From assembly GCA_934249265.1 (NCBI GenBank), contig CAKQKQ010000047.1:1-14047 (forward strand): a stretch of 14,047 nt of DNA, given 5' to 3'. Below the pieces are notes generated by a model, which saw nothing but the letters and a program-made list of their open reading frames with translations, did no database searches and had not been told where the DNA came from. This DNA is from an uncultured Clostridia bacterium. GTDB lineage: Bacteria > Bacillota > Clostridia > Christensenellales > Borkfalkiaceae. A program made the position numbers and the translations under genes. Positions 6,379 through 12,744 of this stretch are shown here, piece after piece (within the stretch, counting starts at the first letter, position 1; the number at the start of each line of letters is the position of its first letter).

Positions 6379-8567
6379 CTCCCGGGGTTTTCCTCTACGT
6401 ATACGAGCGTCTTGTTGTCTTTCGCTTTTTCCGCAACGGTGTAAATTTCGTCTAAAATTTTTCCGTTGCCGCATTTTAGTCGCATAAGCACTTGATAACG
6501 ATATTTGTTTTTTATCCGCTTTATGGGACTGCGCATTTTGTTGAAAAACAAAAACGCTTGCTTGTTGTTGTCGTAAATTTCTTTTATATTCAAATATACT
6601 TCTTTAAGTTTTTCCAAAGCAAGTTCGTCGTCGCCGCTTTCCACCATTACCCTTACGATAAGCGCGAATGGCGGGAAGTTGGTCATTTTTCTAATTGTAC
6701 ATTCTTTATTGAAAAACCCTACGTAATCGTACCTTACGGCGTACTGAAGTATGCTGTTTTCGGGAGAATAAGTCTGCAGCACGACTTTGCCTTTTTTGTC
6801 CGCTCTGCCGCTTCTGCCCGAAACTTGCGTAATCAATTGAAAAGTCCTTTCTCCGCTTCTGTAATCGGAAAAATACAAACTCATGTCGGCGTCGAGTATC
6901 CCCACGAGCGTTACCGCGGGAAAATCGTGACCTTTTGCAATCATTTGCGTGCCGACGAGAATATCCGCCTCGTGCGAAGAGAATTTTTTAAGTATTTTAA
7001 AATGCCCGTCTTTATTTTGCGTGGTGTCGTTGTCCATTCGCAAAATGCGCGCTTTGGGGAAAAGTTCGTTAAGTCTCGTCACGACTTTTTGCGTACCCGT
7101 GCCCATAAAGCCGATATTGGTACTGCCGCACTCGGGACAAGCCGAAAGCATGTTGTACGTCGTGTTGCAATAATGACATTTAAGCACGTTGCCGACCGAG
7201 TGATAATTAAGCGAAACGTCGCACTCTTTGCACTTTGGCACGTAGCCGCAGTCTTTGCATATGATTTGTTGAGAATAACCGCGTCTATTTAAAAATATCA
7301 TCGCTTGATTACCCGAATTTAAACAGTCGGTCAACTCGTCTATAAGCGCGCGCGAAAACTCCATGTGGTTGCCTCGCCTCAACTCTCTTTTCATGTCGGC
7401 GATTATTATTTCGGGCAACTGCTTGCCGTTTATTCTGTTTTTCATTTCGACGAGGTTGTATTTGCCCTCTTTCGCAAGCAAATACGACTCTACTTTTGGC
7501 GTCGCGCTGCCGAGAATGAGTTTGCAACCGTTGTATGCGGCGCGATATTTGGCTATATCGACGGTGGAATATCTGGGGTTGGTTTCACTTTCGTAACTGC
7601 CGTCGTGTTCTTCGTCGATTATGATTAATCCCAAATTTTCAAGAGGTGCGAACACCGCGCTTCTCGCACCGACCGCCACCTTTGCCTCGCCCGAGCGAAT
7701 ACGCCACCACTCGTCGAATTTTTCTCCCGCGGAAAGTCCGCTGTGAAGTATCGCCACCGCGCTTGAAAACCTCGCGCGAAGTTGAGACAACATTTGCGGC
7801 GTCAACGCAATTTCCGGCACGAGCATCAATGCGGTTTTTCCGCTGTTTACCGTGCGTTTTATTAAATTTAGATAAACTTCCGTTTTTCCGCTACCCGTAA
7901 CACCGTGCAAAAGTTGAACGGTTTTGTCGCTTTTAAGTATGCTTTCTATAGCCTTGTTTTGCTCGGCAGACAAATTGACTTGCTTGAAATTTTCGTCAAG
8001 CCCCGTGTAAGGCGAACGGTTTATTCTTTCTTCGTTTATTGTAAAACAACCCTTTTCTTCAAGGGCTTTTACCGCTTGCGCGCCGTAAGTTTTGCTTAAG
8101 TCGGAAAGAAGATATTTTTTACCTTCTTCCACAAACGACAAAAGCGCGATTTGTTTAACCGCGTTTTTCTTTAATTCGCTTAAAATTTTGTCTTTGTCGC
8201 AACCTTGAACCAAAGTGACAACGTTGCGGTTTTTCTCTCTTACTTTGCCCGTGCGCATTTCGGCTGGTAAAAACAGCCTTAAAGACAAAGCCATAGGCAC
8301 GTGATATCTTTTTACTATCGCTTTTGCTAATTGCATGCACTCTTCGGTGAGCGCGGGCGTGTCTTCTACGGGGCGCAAAATGCGCTTTAATTTATCTTCG
8401 GGATAAGCGGAAGTCTGCTTTATATCGACGACTATTCCGCTTTTAAATGTTCGACCGAAAGGCACGACTACTCGACTGCCGACAAAAACGTTGTCGCAGT
8501 CGATTTTATAATCAAAAACTCTGTCGACTTCGCTTACCGCTACGTCAACTATCACTTCCGCTATCAT
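6369..8567 (-). CDS. priA: Primosomal replication restart helicase PriA
   Basis: PriA recognises stalled or D-loop forks and reloads the replicative helicase. The 732-residue protein is complete. The N-terminal 3'-DNA-binding domain (about 1-105) starts IAEVIVDVAVSEVDRVFDYK. Helicase motifs follow: Walker A GVTGSGKT (222-229), DEEH (318-321), GSATP (353-357), then TQMIAKGHDFP (540-550) and QVSGRSGR (581-588). The two zinc sites are built from Cys437, 440, 446, 449, 464, 467, 477 and 480. All key residues are intact. GGAGAAAGG lies three bases before the ATG. It appears to be the first gene of the operon: a terminator sits upstream after rpoZ and a candidate promoter lies at 8622-8650. Confidence 0.98.
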   Translation of the reverse strand: MIAEVIVDVAVSEVDRVFDYKIDCDNVFVGSRVVVPFGRTFKSGIVVDIKQTSAYPEDKLKRILRPVEDTPALTEECMQLAKAIVKRYHVPMALSLRLFLPAEMRTGKVREKNRNVVTLVQGCDKDKILSELKKNAVKQIALLSFVEEGKKYLLSDLSKTYGAQAVKALEEKGCFTINEERINRSPYTGLDENFKQVNLSAEQNKAIESILKSDKTVQLLHGVTGSGKTEVYLNLIKRTVNSGKTALMLVPEIALTPQMLSQLRARFSSAVAILHSGLSAGEKFDEWWRIRSGEAKVAVGARSAVFAPLENLGLIIIDEEHDGSYESETNPRYSTVDIAKYRAAYNGCKLILGSATPKVESYLLAKEGKYNLVEMKNRINGKQLPEIIIADMKRELRRGNHMEFSRALIDELTDCLNSGNQAMIFLNRRGYSQQIICKDCGYVPKCKECDVSLNYHSVGNVLKCHYCNTTYNMLSACPECGSTNIGFMGTGTQKVVTRLNELFPKARILRMDNDTTQNKDGHFKILKKFSSHEADILVGTQMIAKGHDFPAVTLVGILDADMSLYFSDYRSGERTFQLITQVSGRSGRADKKGKVVLQTYSPENSILQYAVRYDYVGFFNKECTIRKMTNFPPFALIVRVMVESGDDELALEKLKEVYLNIKEIYDNNKQAFLFFNKMRSPIKRIKNKYRYQVLMRLKCGNGKILDEIYTVAEKAKDNKTLVYVEENPGSMS

Positions 8568-8621
8568 ATACCTTTCTCCGAAAATAAACTGTTTGTCACT
8601 TGGTTTTTCTATACGTTTAAA

Positions 8622-8650
8622 ATTTTATAATTTTTAAATGCGCTTTTTAA
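8622..8650 (-). promoter_or_regulatory. Candidate sigma-A promoter for the priA operon
   Basis: On the minus strand TTAAAA is followed after 17 bases by TAAAAT, one mismatch from the -10 consensus and two from the -35. Transcription would start near 8615, leaving a leader of about 48 bases before priA. The -35 box lies inside one copy of the CGTGACTTAAAAAGCG repeat. The AT-rich background makes chance matches possible. Confidence 0.4.
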
Positions 8651-8696
8651 GTCACGGCTCTGTTTTTTATTAAACCGTGCCGCTTTTTAAGTCACG
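8641..8696. repeat. 16-bp direct repeat upstream of priA
   Basis: CGCTTTTTAAGTCACG is present at 8641-8656 and 8681-8696, exactly 40 bases apart. The copy nearer to priA overlaps the candidate -35 box, so the pair could be a regulator site, or could be a small interspersed repeat related to the one at 6332-6378. Confidence 0.8.
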
Positions 8697-8830
8697 CCGA
8701 TTAAAAACAACCTTTTATATCGCCTTTAAAACGCGCACCCGACGCTAAAAATTTGCCGCCGTACCGCTTTTAAAAACTCTTTTTTTAGTTGCGAATTTAA
8801 AAACGTTAAAACAAAAAACTTAAACGTTGA

Positions 8831-8863
8831 AAAAATGTTCACAGCCGCGCTATGAACATTTTT
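8831..8863 (-). terminator. Rho-independent terminator after rpoZ
   Basis: An 11-bp perfect stem (AAAAATGTTCA with TGAACATTTTT) encloses an 11-base loop, and on the minus strand is followed by T residues. It starts 15 bases after the rpoZ stop and separates the yicC-rpoZ unit from priA. Confidence 0.88.
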
Positions 8864-8878
8864 CGTCAAGAAAATCCT

Positions 8879-9082
8879 TTAAAATTTTGATACCGTAACT
8901 TTGCCTTCGTAAATTTCTCTTGCGGCAATCGAAAGGGGTTTTTCTCCGCCGGGGACTTCGGTAAGTCCTTGATTATGCGCATTGTCGATAAGTTGTCTTG
9001 CCCTCTTGGACGCAACTACGCAAAGCGCGTATTTAGAGCCTACTTTTGCCGCTATTTCATCGATTGGTGGTTCGTTTATCAT
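8879..9082 (-). CDS. rpoZ: DNA-directed RNA polymerase omega subunit
   Basis: Omega helps fold and assemble the beta-prime subunit of RNA polymerase. The protein has 67 residues, normal for Bacillota. It carries the family core: PPIDEIAAKVGSKYALCVVA followed by SKRARQL, then the later PLSIAAREIYEGKV. GGAGGTG lies five bases before the ATG. It stands 118 bases after yicC and directly before a strong terminator, so it probably shares the yicC promoter. In Bacillus gmk lies between yicC and rpoZ; it is missing here. Confidence 0.95.
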   Translation of the reverse strand: MINEPPIDEIAAKVGSKYALCVVASKRARQLIDNAHNQGLTEVPGGEKPLSIAAREIYEGKVTVSKF

Positions 9083-9127
9083 ATTAACACCTCCGTTTAT
9101 TGTTAAAATCGTTTTTTATATTCAAAC

Positions 9128-9165
9128 TTCCAGAAAACTTTATATATTTCAATAAAGTCTTGGAA
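9128..9165. other. Hairpin in the yicC-rpoZ spacer
   Basis: An inner 7-bp stem (ACTTTAT with ATAAAGT, 8-base loop) is extended by an outer TTCCA/TGGAA pairing across a small internal loop. No T run follows on the minus strand, so it is not a typical terminator. It could be an RNA processing or stability element between yicC and rpoZ, or a chance AT-rich palindrome. Confidence 0.35.
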
Positions 9166-9200
9166 AATTGCCGTCAATTTTGTGTTTTTTATTTAAAATA

Positions 9201-10076
9201 TTATTCCAAATTTTGAATTTGCTCTCTTACTTTTTCGATTTCGCACTTGAGACTAAGTCCCGCGTTGGTGATTTCGATATCGTTCGCTTTAGAACAAATC
9301 GTGTTTGCCTCTCTGTTGAATTCTTGCACCAAAAAGTCGAGTTTTTTGCCCGCCTCTGCCTCGTTTACGATGCTTTTAAACTGCGAAATGTGCGAATAAA
9401 GTCTCGTCAATTCTTCGTCGATGTTGGACTTATCGGCAAACAACGCAACTTCTTGCAAAAGTCTCGTTTCGTCGGGTTTTACCGCGGCGAGATAATTTTC
9501 AACCTTTTCGCGAAGTCTTTGTGCGTAATCTTCGGCAACGAGCGGCGCGCGCTTTTTGATTTTGTCAACAATGCCGTTTATCGTGTCAATGCGTTTAAGC
9601 AAATCGCCTTTTAGTTTTTCGCCCTCGGTTTGTCTCATTAAATTGAGATTATCGCACGCTTTTTGCACCGTTTCGATGAGGATTTTTTCAAGTTCTTCGG
9701 TGTTTTCGGCGGTGTTGGTTTGCGAAAGCACGTCGGGTGTGCGCATAAGCGACACGAGCGTAAAATCGTCTTCAAGCGAGGGAAATTCTTTCATAAGGGC
9801 GGTTGCCGCTTCCATATAACCCTTTGCAAGCGCGATATCTACTTCTACCGACTTTGGAAGTTGCCTTTTGTCCGAATAAGTGACAAACAACTCCACTCTG
9901 CCTCTTTTAATCTTTTGTTGAACGGCTTTTCTGATTTTGTCGTCCGACGAAATGAACAAACGGGGATATTTGGGAATTACCTCTAAAAACCTGTTGTTTA
10001 CAGTTTTTAATTCTACGGTAAGTTCTATTCCGTCTCCGCTGTATTCCGCTTTGCCGTAACCGGTCATACTGTACAT
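9201..10076 (-). CDS. yicC: YicC/YloC family endoribonuclease
   Basis: Members of this family are described as endoribonucleases in RNA turnover. From the ATG at 10076 the protein has 291 residues, the family norm, and starts MYSMTGYGKAEY as expected. The N-terminal YicC domain includes ELKTVNNRFLEV (22-33). The C-terminal DUF1732-type domain includes EELTRLYSHISQF (221-233), then KKLDFLVQEFNREANTI and SKAND (244-266), with Cys261 where Gly is often seen. The frame runs further to an ATG at 10202. Those 42 residues are unlike the family and lie over the promoter, while GGAGA sits five bases before the ATG at 10076. The gene is first in a yicC-rpoZ unit; its promoter is at 10193-10221. Confidence 0.94.
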   Translation of the reverse strand: MYSMTGYGKAEYSGDGIELTVELKTVNNRFLEVIPKYPRLFISSDDKIRKAVQQKIKRGRVELFVTYSDKRQLPKSVEVDIALAKGYMEAATALMKEFPSLEDDFTLVSLMRTPDVLSQTNTAENTEELEKILIETVQKACDNLNLMRQTEGEKLKGDLLKRIDTINGIVDKIKKRAPLVAEDYAQRLREKVENYLAAVKPDETRLLQEVALFADKSNIDEELTRLYSHISQFKSIVNEAEAGKKLDFLVQEFNREANTICSKANDIEITNAGLSLKCEIEKVREQIQNLE

Positions 10077-10192
10077 AATTTTCTCCGTCGCATTAAAATG
10101 CGCTTTATTTTTTTGTATAAATTTTTGTATGAGCGGATTTTGCCCTTTTGCTTTATTTGCGCAATTTAACCACAAAATACCGCTTATACATA

Positions 10193-10221
10193 AGTATATC
10201 ACTAAAACAATTATATTTCAA
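10193..10221 (-). promoter_or_regulatory. Sigma-A promoter for yicC-rpoZ
   Basis: The minus strand reads TTGAAA (10221-10216), a 17-base spacer, then TATACT (10198-10193): two mismatches from the -35 consensus, one from the -10, and ideal spacing. Transcription should start near 10186, giving a leader of about 110 bases before the yicC ATG at 10076. A small CGCAT/ATGCG hairpin lies just before the ribosome binding site. Confidence 0.75.
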
Positions 10222-10564
10222 GCGTTTAAAAGCATTTTTTATTATATATTATTATAATTAGTTTTAATGTGGCGGATACATCGGCTTTGTCTGCTTTGTC
10301 GGCGCGTCTTTCCACACTATATCTCCTATGGTTAACGATATGGGTTTTATTGTCAACGCGCGACTAATTTACGGCATAATGTATTATTAATGTGTGGCGG
10401 CTGCCTAATCGATAAACGGTTGAAAAAACGGTTGAGTAAGAACGGCTGTCACCTATGCGAGCGATAATTTTAAATGGCAAAAAGGAAGTATTTAAACCAT
10501 AACTGCGACGTATCCGCATCGACCGCACGCTTTAACTTTTGTAAATTTTAGATTCAATAAAATA

Positions 10565-10602
10565 TAAGGTATGACAACATATTTTTGTTTTGCCATACCT
10601 TA
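10565..10602 (-). terminator. Hairpin terminator after ligA
   Basis: A 9-bp stem (TAAGGTATG with CATACCTTA) begins 16 bases past the ligA stop codon, with further partial pairing inside the 20-base loop. On the minus strand a T-rich stretch follows. It separates the pcrA-ligA transcript from the yicC unit. Confidence 0.7.
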
Positions 10603-10617
10603 AAATATTATACTATT

Positions 10618-12564
10618 TTATTGTTTGTTTATCATTTGTTTAAACTCGTCTTCGTCGATAATTTTTATGCCGAGCGATTTGGCCTTATCGAGTTTACTTC
10701 CCGCCTCTTCGCCCGCAAGCACCAAGGTGGTAAGTTTGCTTACGCTGCCCATACATTCGCCGCCGAGCGACTCGATTATTTTTTGCGCCTCGCTGCGTTT
10801 AAACGACGACAACGTGCCCGTAAGCACTACTTTTTGCCCCTCGAACGTGTTGCCGATTTTTATATCTTCGTAATGCGGCTTTACCCCCAAAGACAACAGT
10901 TCGGCAATTTCTTTTAAATTGTCTTCGTCTTTAAAGTAGTCGATTATGTTTGTCGCAAGCACTTCGCCTATGTCGCCGATGGACAAAATTTGCTCTCTTT
11001 CGGCTTTTTCAAGCGCGTCGAGACTGCCGTACTTTTTAGCGAGTTCTTTAGCCGTTTTTTTGCCTATGCCGTCGATACCGAGCGCGAAAATAAAACTTTC
11101 GAGCGGCACATTTTTAGATTTTTCTATAGATTTTATCAAATTTTCCGCTTTTTTCTTTTGAAAACCGTCGAGTTTTTCAAGCGTTTCGGTAGTAAGTTTG
11201 TATAAATCGGAAAATTTGTCTATGCCGAGTTCGTCGAAAAGTTGCCCCGCCGTCATCTCGGAAAAGCCGTCGATATTCATTGCGTCCTTTTGGGCGAAAT
11301 TGACTAAATTGCCAACCACTCTCGGTCTGCAATCTTTGTTGGGACAAAAAATGTTTGCGCCCACTTCCTCGAGTTTCGTCTTGCAATACGGGCAAAATTC
11401 GGGTTTTTCGATATCTTTGCTGTCGTCGAAATATTCGGTTGCGCCCAAAATTTCGGGGATAACCTCGTTGCTTCGACGAATAAGCACCCTCGCGGGTTTT
11501 TTGACTTTTTTCCTTAAAATATCGCCGAAATTGTTGAGCGTTGCCCTTTTTACCGTTACGCCGCACAATTCGACGGGTTGAAGTATACCGAGAGGAGTGA
11601 GTTTGCCCGTTCTGCCGACTTGCCAAATTACGTCGTCAAGAACGGTGGTTACTTCCTCGGGTTCGTACTTAAACGCTATTGCCCAACGCGGGAATTTTTC
11701 GGTGCTGCCGAGCACGTCTCTCGCCTTAAACGAGTTGAGTTTTATTACCGCGCCGTCGGTAAGCACGTCGATTTTTTTGCGCTGTTCTTCTATATATTTA
11801 AGGGCGTCGAAAATGTCGTCAACGCTTTTGCAAATGCGCAAAAAGTCGTACACTTTAAAGCCGTTTTTCTTTAAAAAATCAATGGCTTCGAGTTGGCTGT
11901 CAATATGCCCTTCCGACATGTAATTTACGTCGTAAAAATAAATTTCGGGCTTGCGTTTTTCGGTGACTTTGGGGTCTAAATTCCTTATTGCGCCCGCCAC
12001 CGCATTTCTCGCATTTTTTAAGGTTTCTTCTGAATTTTTGTTGATTTCGTCGAGCACGGAAAGGCGTATTACCGCCTCGCCTTTTACCTCTAACGTGCCT
12101 TTATAGGCTATCGATAAAGGAAAGGTTTTTATGGTAAGCACTTGCGCCGTTACGTCTTCGCCGACTTCGCCGTTTCCTCTCGTGGTCGCCCTGACGAATT
12201 TGCCGTCTTCGTAAGTGAGCGAAATGGTAAGTCCGTCGAATTTATATTCCACGGTGTACTCGGGGTCTGCCATTACTTTGCGAATTTTTGCGTCGAACGA
12301 GCGTATTTCGTCCTCGCTGACAGCCTTGTCGAGACTGTAAAGCCTTGTGATATGGCGGTGTTTTTTAAACGCGCTTATAGGCTCGCCGCCCACCCTTTTC
12401 GTGGGACTGTCGAAATACACCTCGCCGCTTTGTTCTTCGAGCGATTTAAGTTCGTCGTACAGTTTGTCGTATTCGCCGTCGGATACGGTGGGATTATCGA
12501 GTACGTAATACTCGTATGCGTATTTATTGAGTAAATCGACAAGTTGTCTCATTCTGTCTGCCAT
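10618..12564 (-). CDS. ligA: NAD-dependent DNA ligase LigA
   Basis: LigA seals nicks at Okazaki junctions and in repair using NAD. The protein has 648 residues with all domains. The Ia domain has YYVLDNPTVSDGEYD (19-33). The adenylation domain carries the KxDG motif KFDG, with Lys108 as the AMP-accepting residue. The OB-fold follows. The zinc finger uses Cys391, Cys394, Cys407 and Cys412. Helix-hairpin-helix repeats include GIDGIGKKTAKELAKKYG (496-513), and a BRCT domain begins near 573. In the OB region ATLNN and RRSNEVIPE stand where many LigA proteins have ATLHN and RRAGDVIPE, so it belongs to a divergent LigA branch. AAGGAGA lies four bases before the ATG. It follows pcrA by 180 bases, the normal Bacillota order, and ends before a terminator. 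Confidence 0.97.
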   Translation of the reverse strand: MADRMRQLVDLLNKYAYEYYVLDNPTVSDGEYDKLYDELKSLEEQSGEVYFDSPTKRVGGEPISAFKKHRHITRLYSLDKAVSEDEIRSFDAKIRKVMADPEYTVEYKFDGLTISLTYEDGKFVRATTRGNGEVGEDVTAQVLTIKTFPLSIAYKGTLEVKGEAVIRLSVLDEINKNSEETLKNARNAVAGAIRNLDPKVTEKRKPEIYFYDVNYMSEGHIDSQLEAIDFLKKNGFKVYDFLRICKSVDDIFDALKYIEEQRKKIDVLTDGAVIKLNSFKARDVLGSTEKFPRWAIAFKYEPEEVTTVLDDVIWQVGRTGKLTPLGILQPVELCGVTVKRATLNNFGDILRKKVKKPARVLIRRSNEVIPEILGATEYFDDSKDIEKPEFCPYCKTKLEEVGANIFCPNKDCRPRVVGNLVNFAQKDAMNIDGFSEMTAGQLFDELGIDKFSDLYKLTTETLEKLDGFQKKKAENLIKSIEKSKNVPLESFIFALGIDGIGKKTAKELAKKYGSLDALEKAEREQILSIGDIGEVLATNIIDYFKDEDNLKEIAELLSLGVKPHYEDIKIGNTFEGQKVVLTGTLSSFKRSEAQKIIESLGGECMGSVSKLTTLVLAGEEAGSKLDKAKSLGIKIIDEDEFKQMINKQ

Positions 12565-12661
12565 AATTTCTCCTTAATGCCGCCTTATTGCTGCTTTTAT
12601 TTTGCTTTAATACCGCTATATAATGACGCATTAACGCGCCGATTTTTTGCTTTATTGCGCC

Positions 12662-12731
12662 AAACCTTTTTATTGCGTATGTTTCTTAATTTTTTGCGCT
12701 TTTGGGTATTATGTAAAACCTTTTTATTGCG
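12662..12731. repeat. 16-bp direct repeat in the pcrA-ligA spacer
   Basis: AAACCTTTTTATTGCG occurs at 12662-12677 and 12716-12731, 54 bases apart. TTGCG also occurs twice more nearby, at about 12655 and 12695, so the 180-base spacer seems built from degenerate copies of one short unit. No terminator is evident, so ligA may be read from the pcrA transcript. Confidence 0.75.
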
Positions 12732-12744
12732 CATTCTTCTAAAT

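Larger units (their letters stand above)
8568..8878 (-). other. 311-base spacer between rpoZ and priA: promoter, repeats, terminator, no gene
   Basis: No open frame here looks like a gene. Reading towards priA, the spacer holds the rpoZ terminator (8863-8831), an AT-rich stretch, two direct repeats (8696-8681 and 8656-8641) and a candidate promoter (8650-8622). In Bacillus the coaBC gene sits between rpoZ and priA; no remnant of it is recognisable in this spacer. Confidence 0.7.
10077..10617. other. 541-base spacer between ligA and yicC with an unexplained structured block
   Basis: No convincing gene is present. The yicC side (10077-10260) is AT-rich and holds the promoter. The ligA side (10565-10602) holds a terminator. 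Between them, 10262-10530 is richer in GC and contains inverted repeats: GCGGATACATCG (10272-10283) with CGACGTATCCGC (10506-10517), 11 of 12 bases pairing; GTCGGCGCGT (10298-10307) with ACGCGCGAC (10356-10364), nine pairs with one bulge; and CCACAC (10312-10317) with GTGTGG (10392-10397). A 12-base tandem repeat with AAACGGTTGA starts at 10414 and 10426. A 17-codon minus-strand frame (10317-10264, GTG start) has AGGAG five bases upstream. It matches no RNA family I recognise. A decayed gene or mobile element is equally possible. Confidence 0.45.

Noticed and set aside
6492..7292. 266-codon plus-strand frame opposite priA
   Set aside because: It lies entirely inside priA, whose motifs are intact, and has no recognisable domain; it is a by-product of codon bias.
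10077..10202. N-terminal extension of yicC to the ATG at 10202
   Set aside because: The extra 42 residues do not fit the family, the GGAGA site precedes the ATG at 10076, and the -10 box lies at the longer start.
10262..10530. Miniature transposon with terminal inverted repeats
   Set aside because: The GCGGATAC arms are not flanked by a clear target duplication and the similarity stops after about 12 bases, so I keep it only as an open alternative.
11177..11626. 149-codon minus-strand frame within ligA
   Set aside because: It is rich in Arg and Gln, out of frame with ligA, and covers the ligA zinc and OB regions; it is a shadow.
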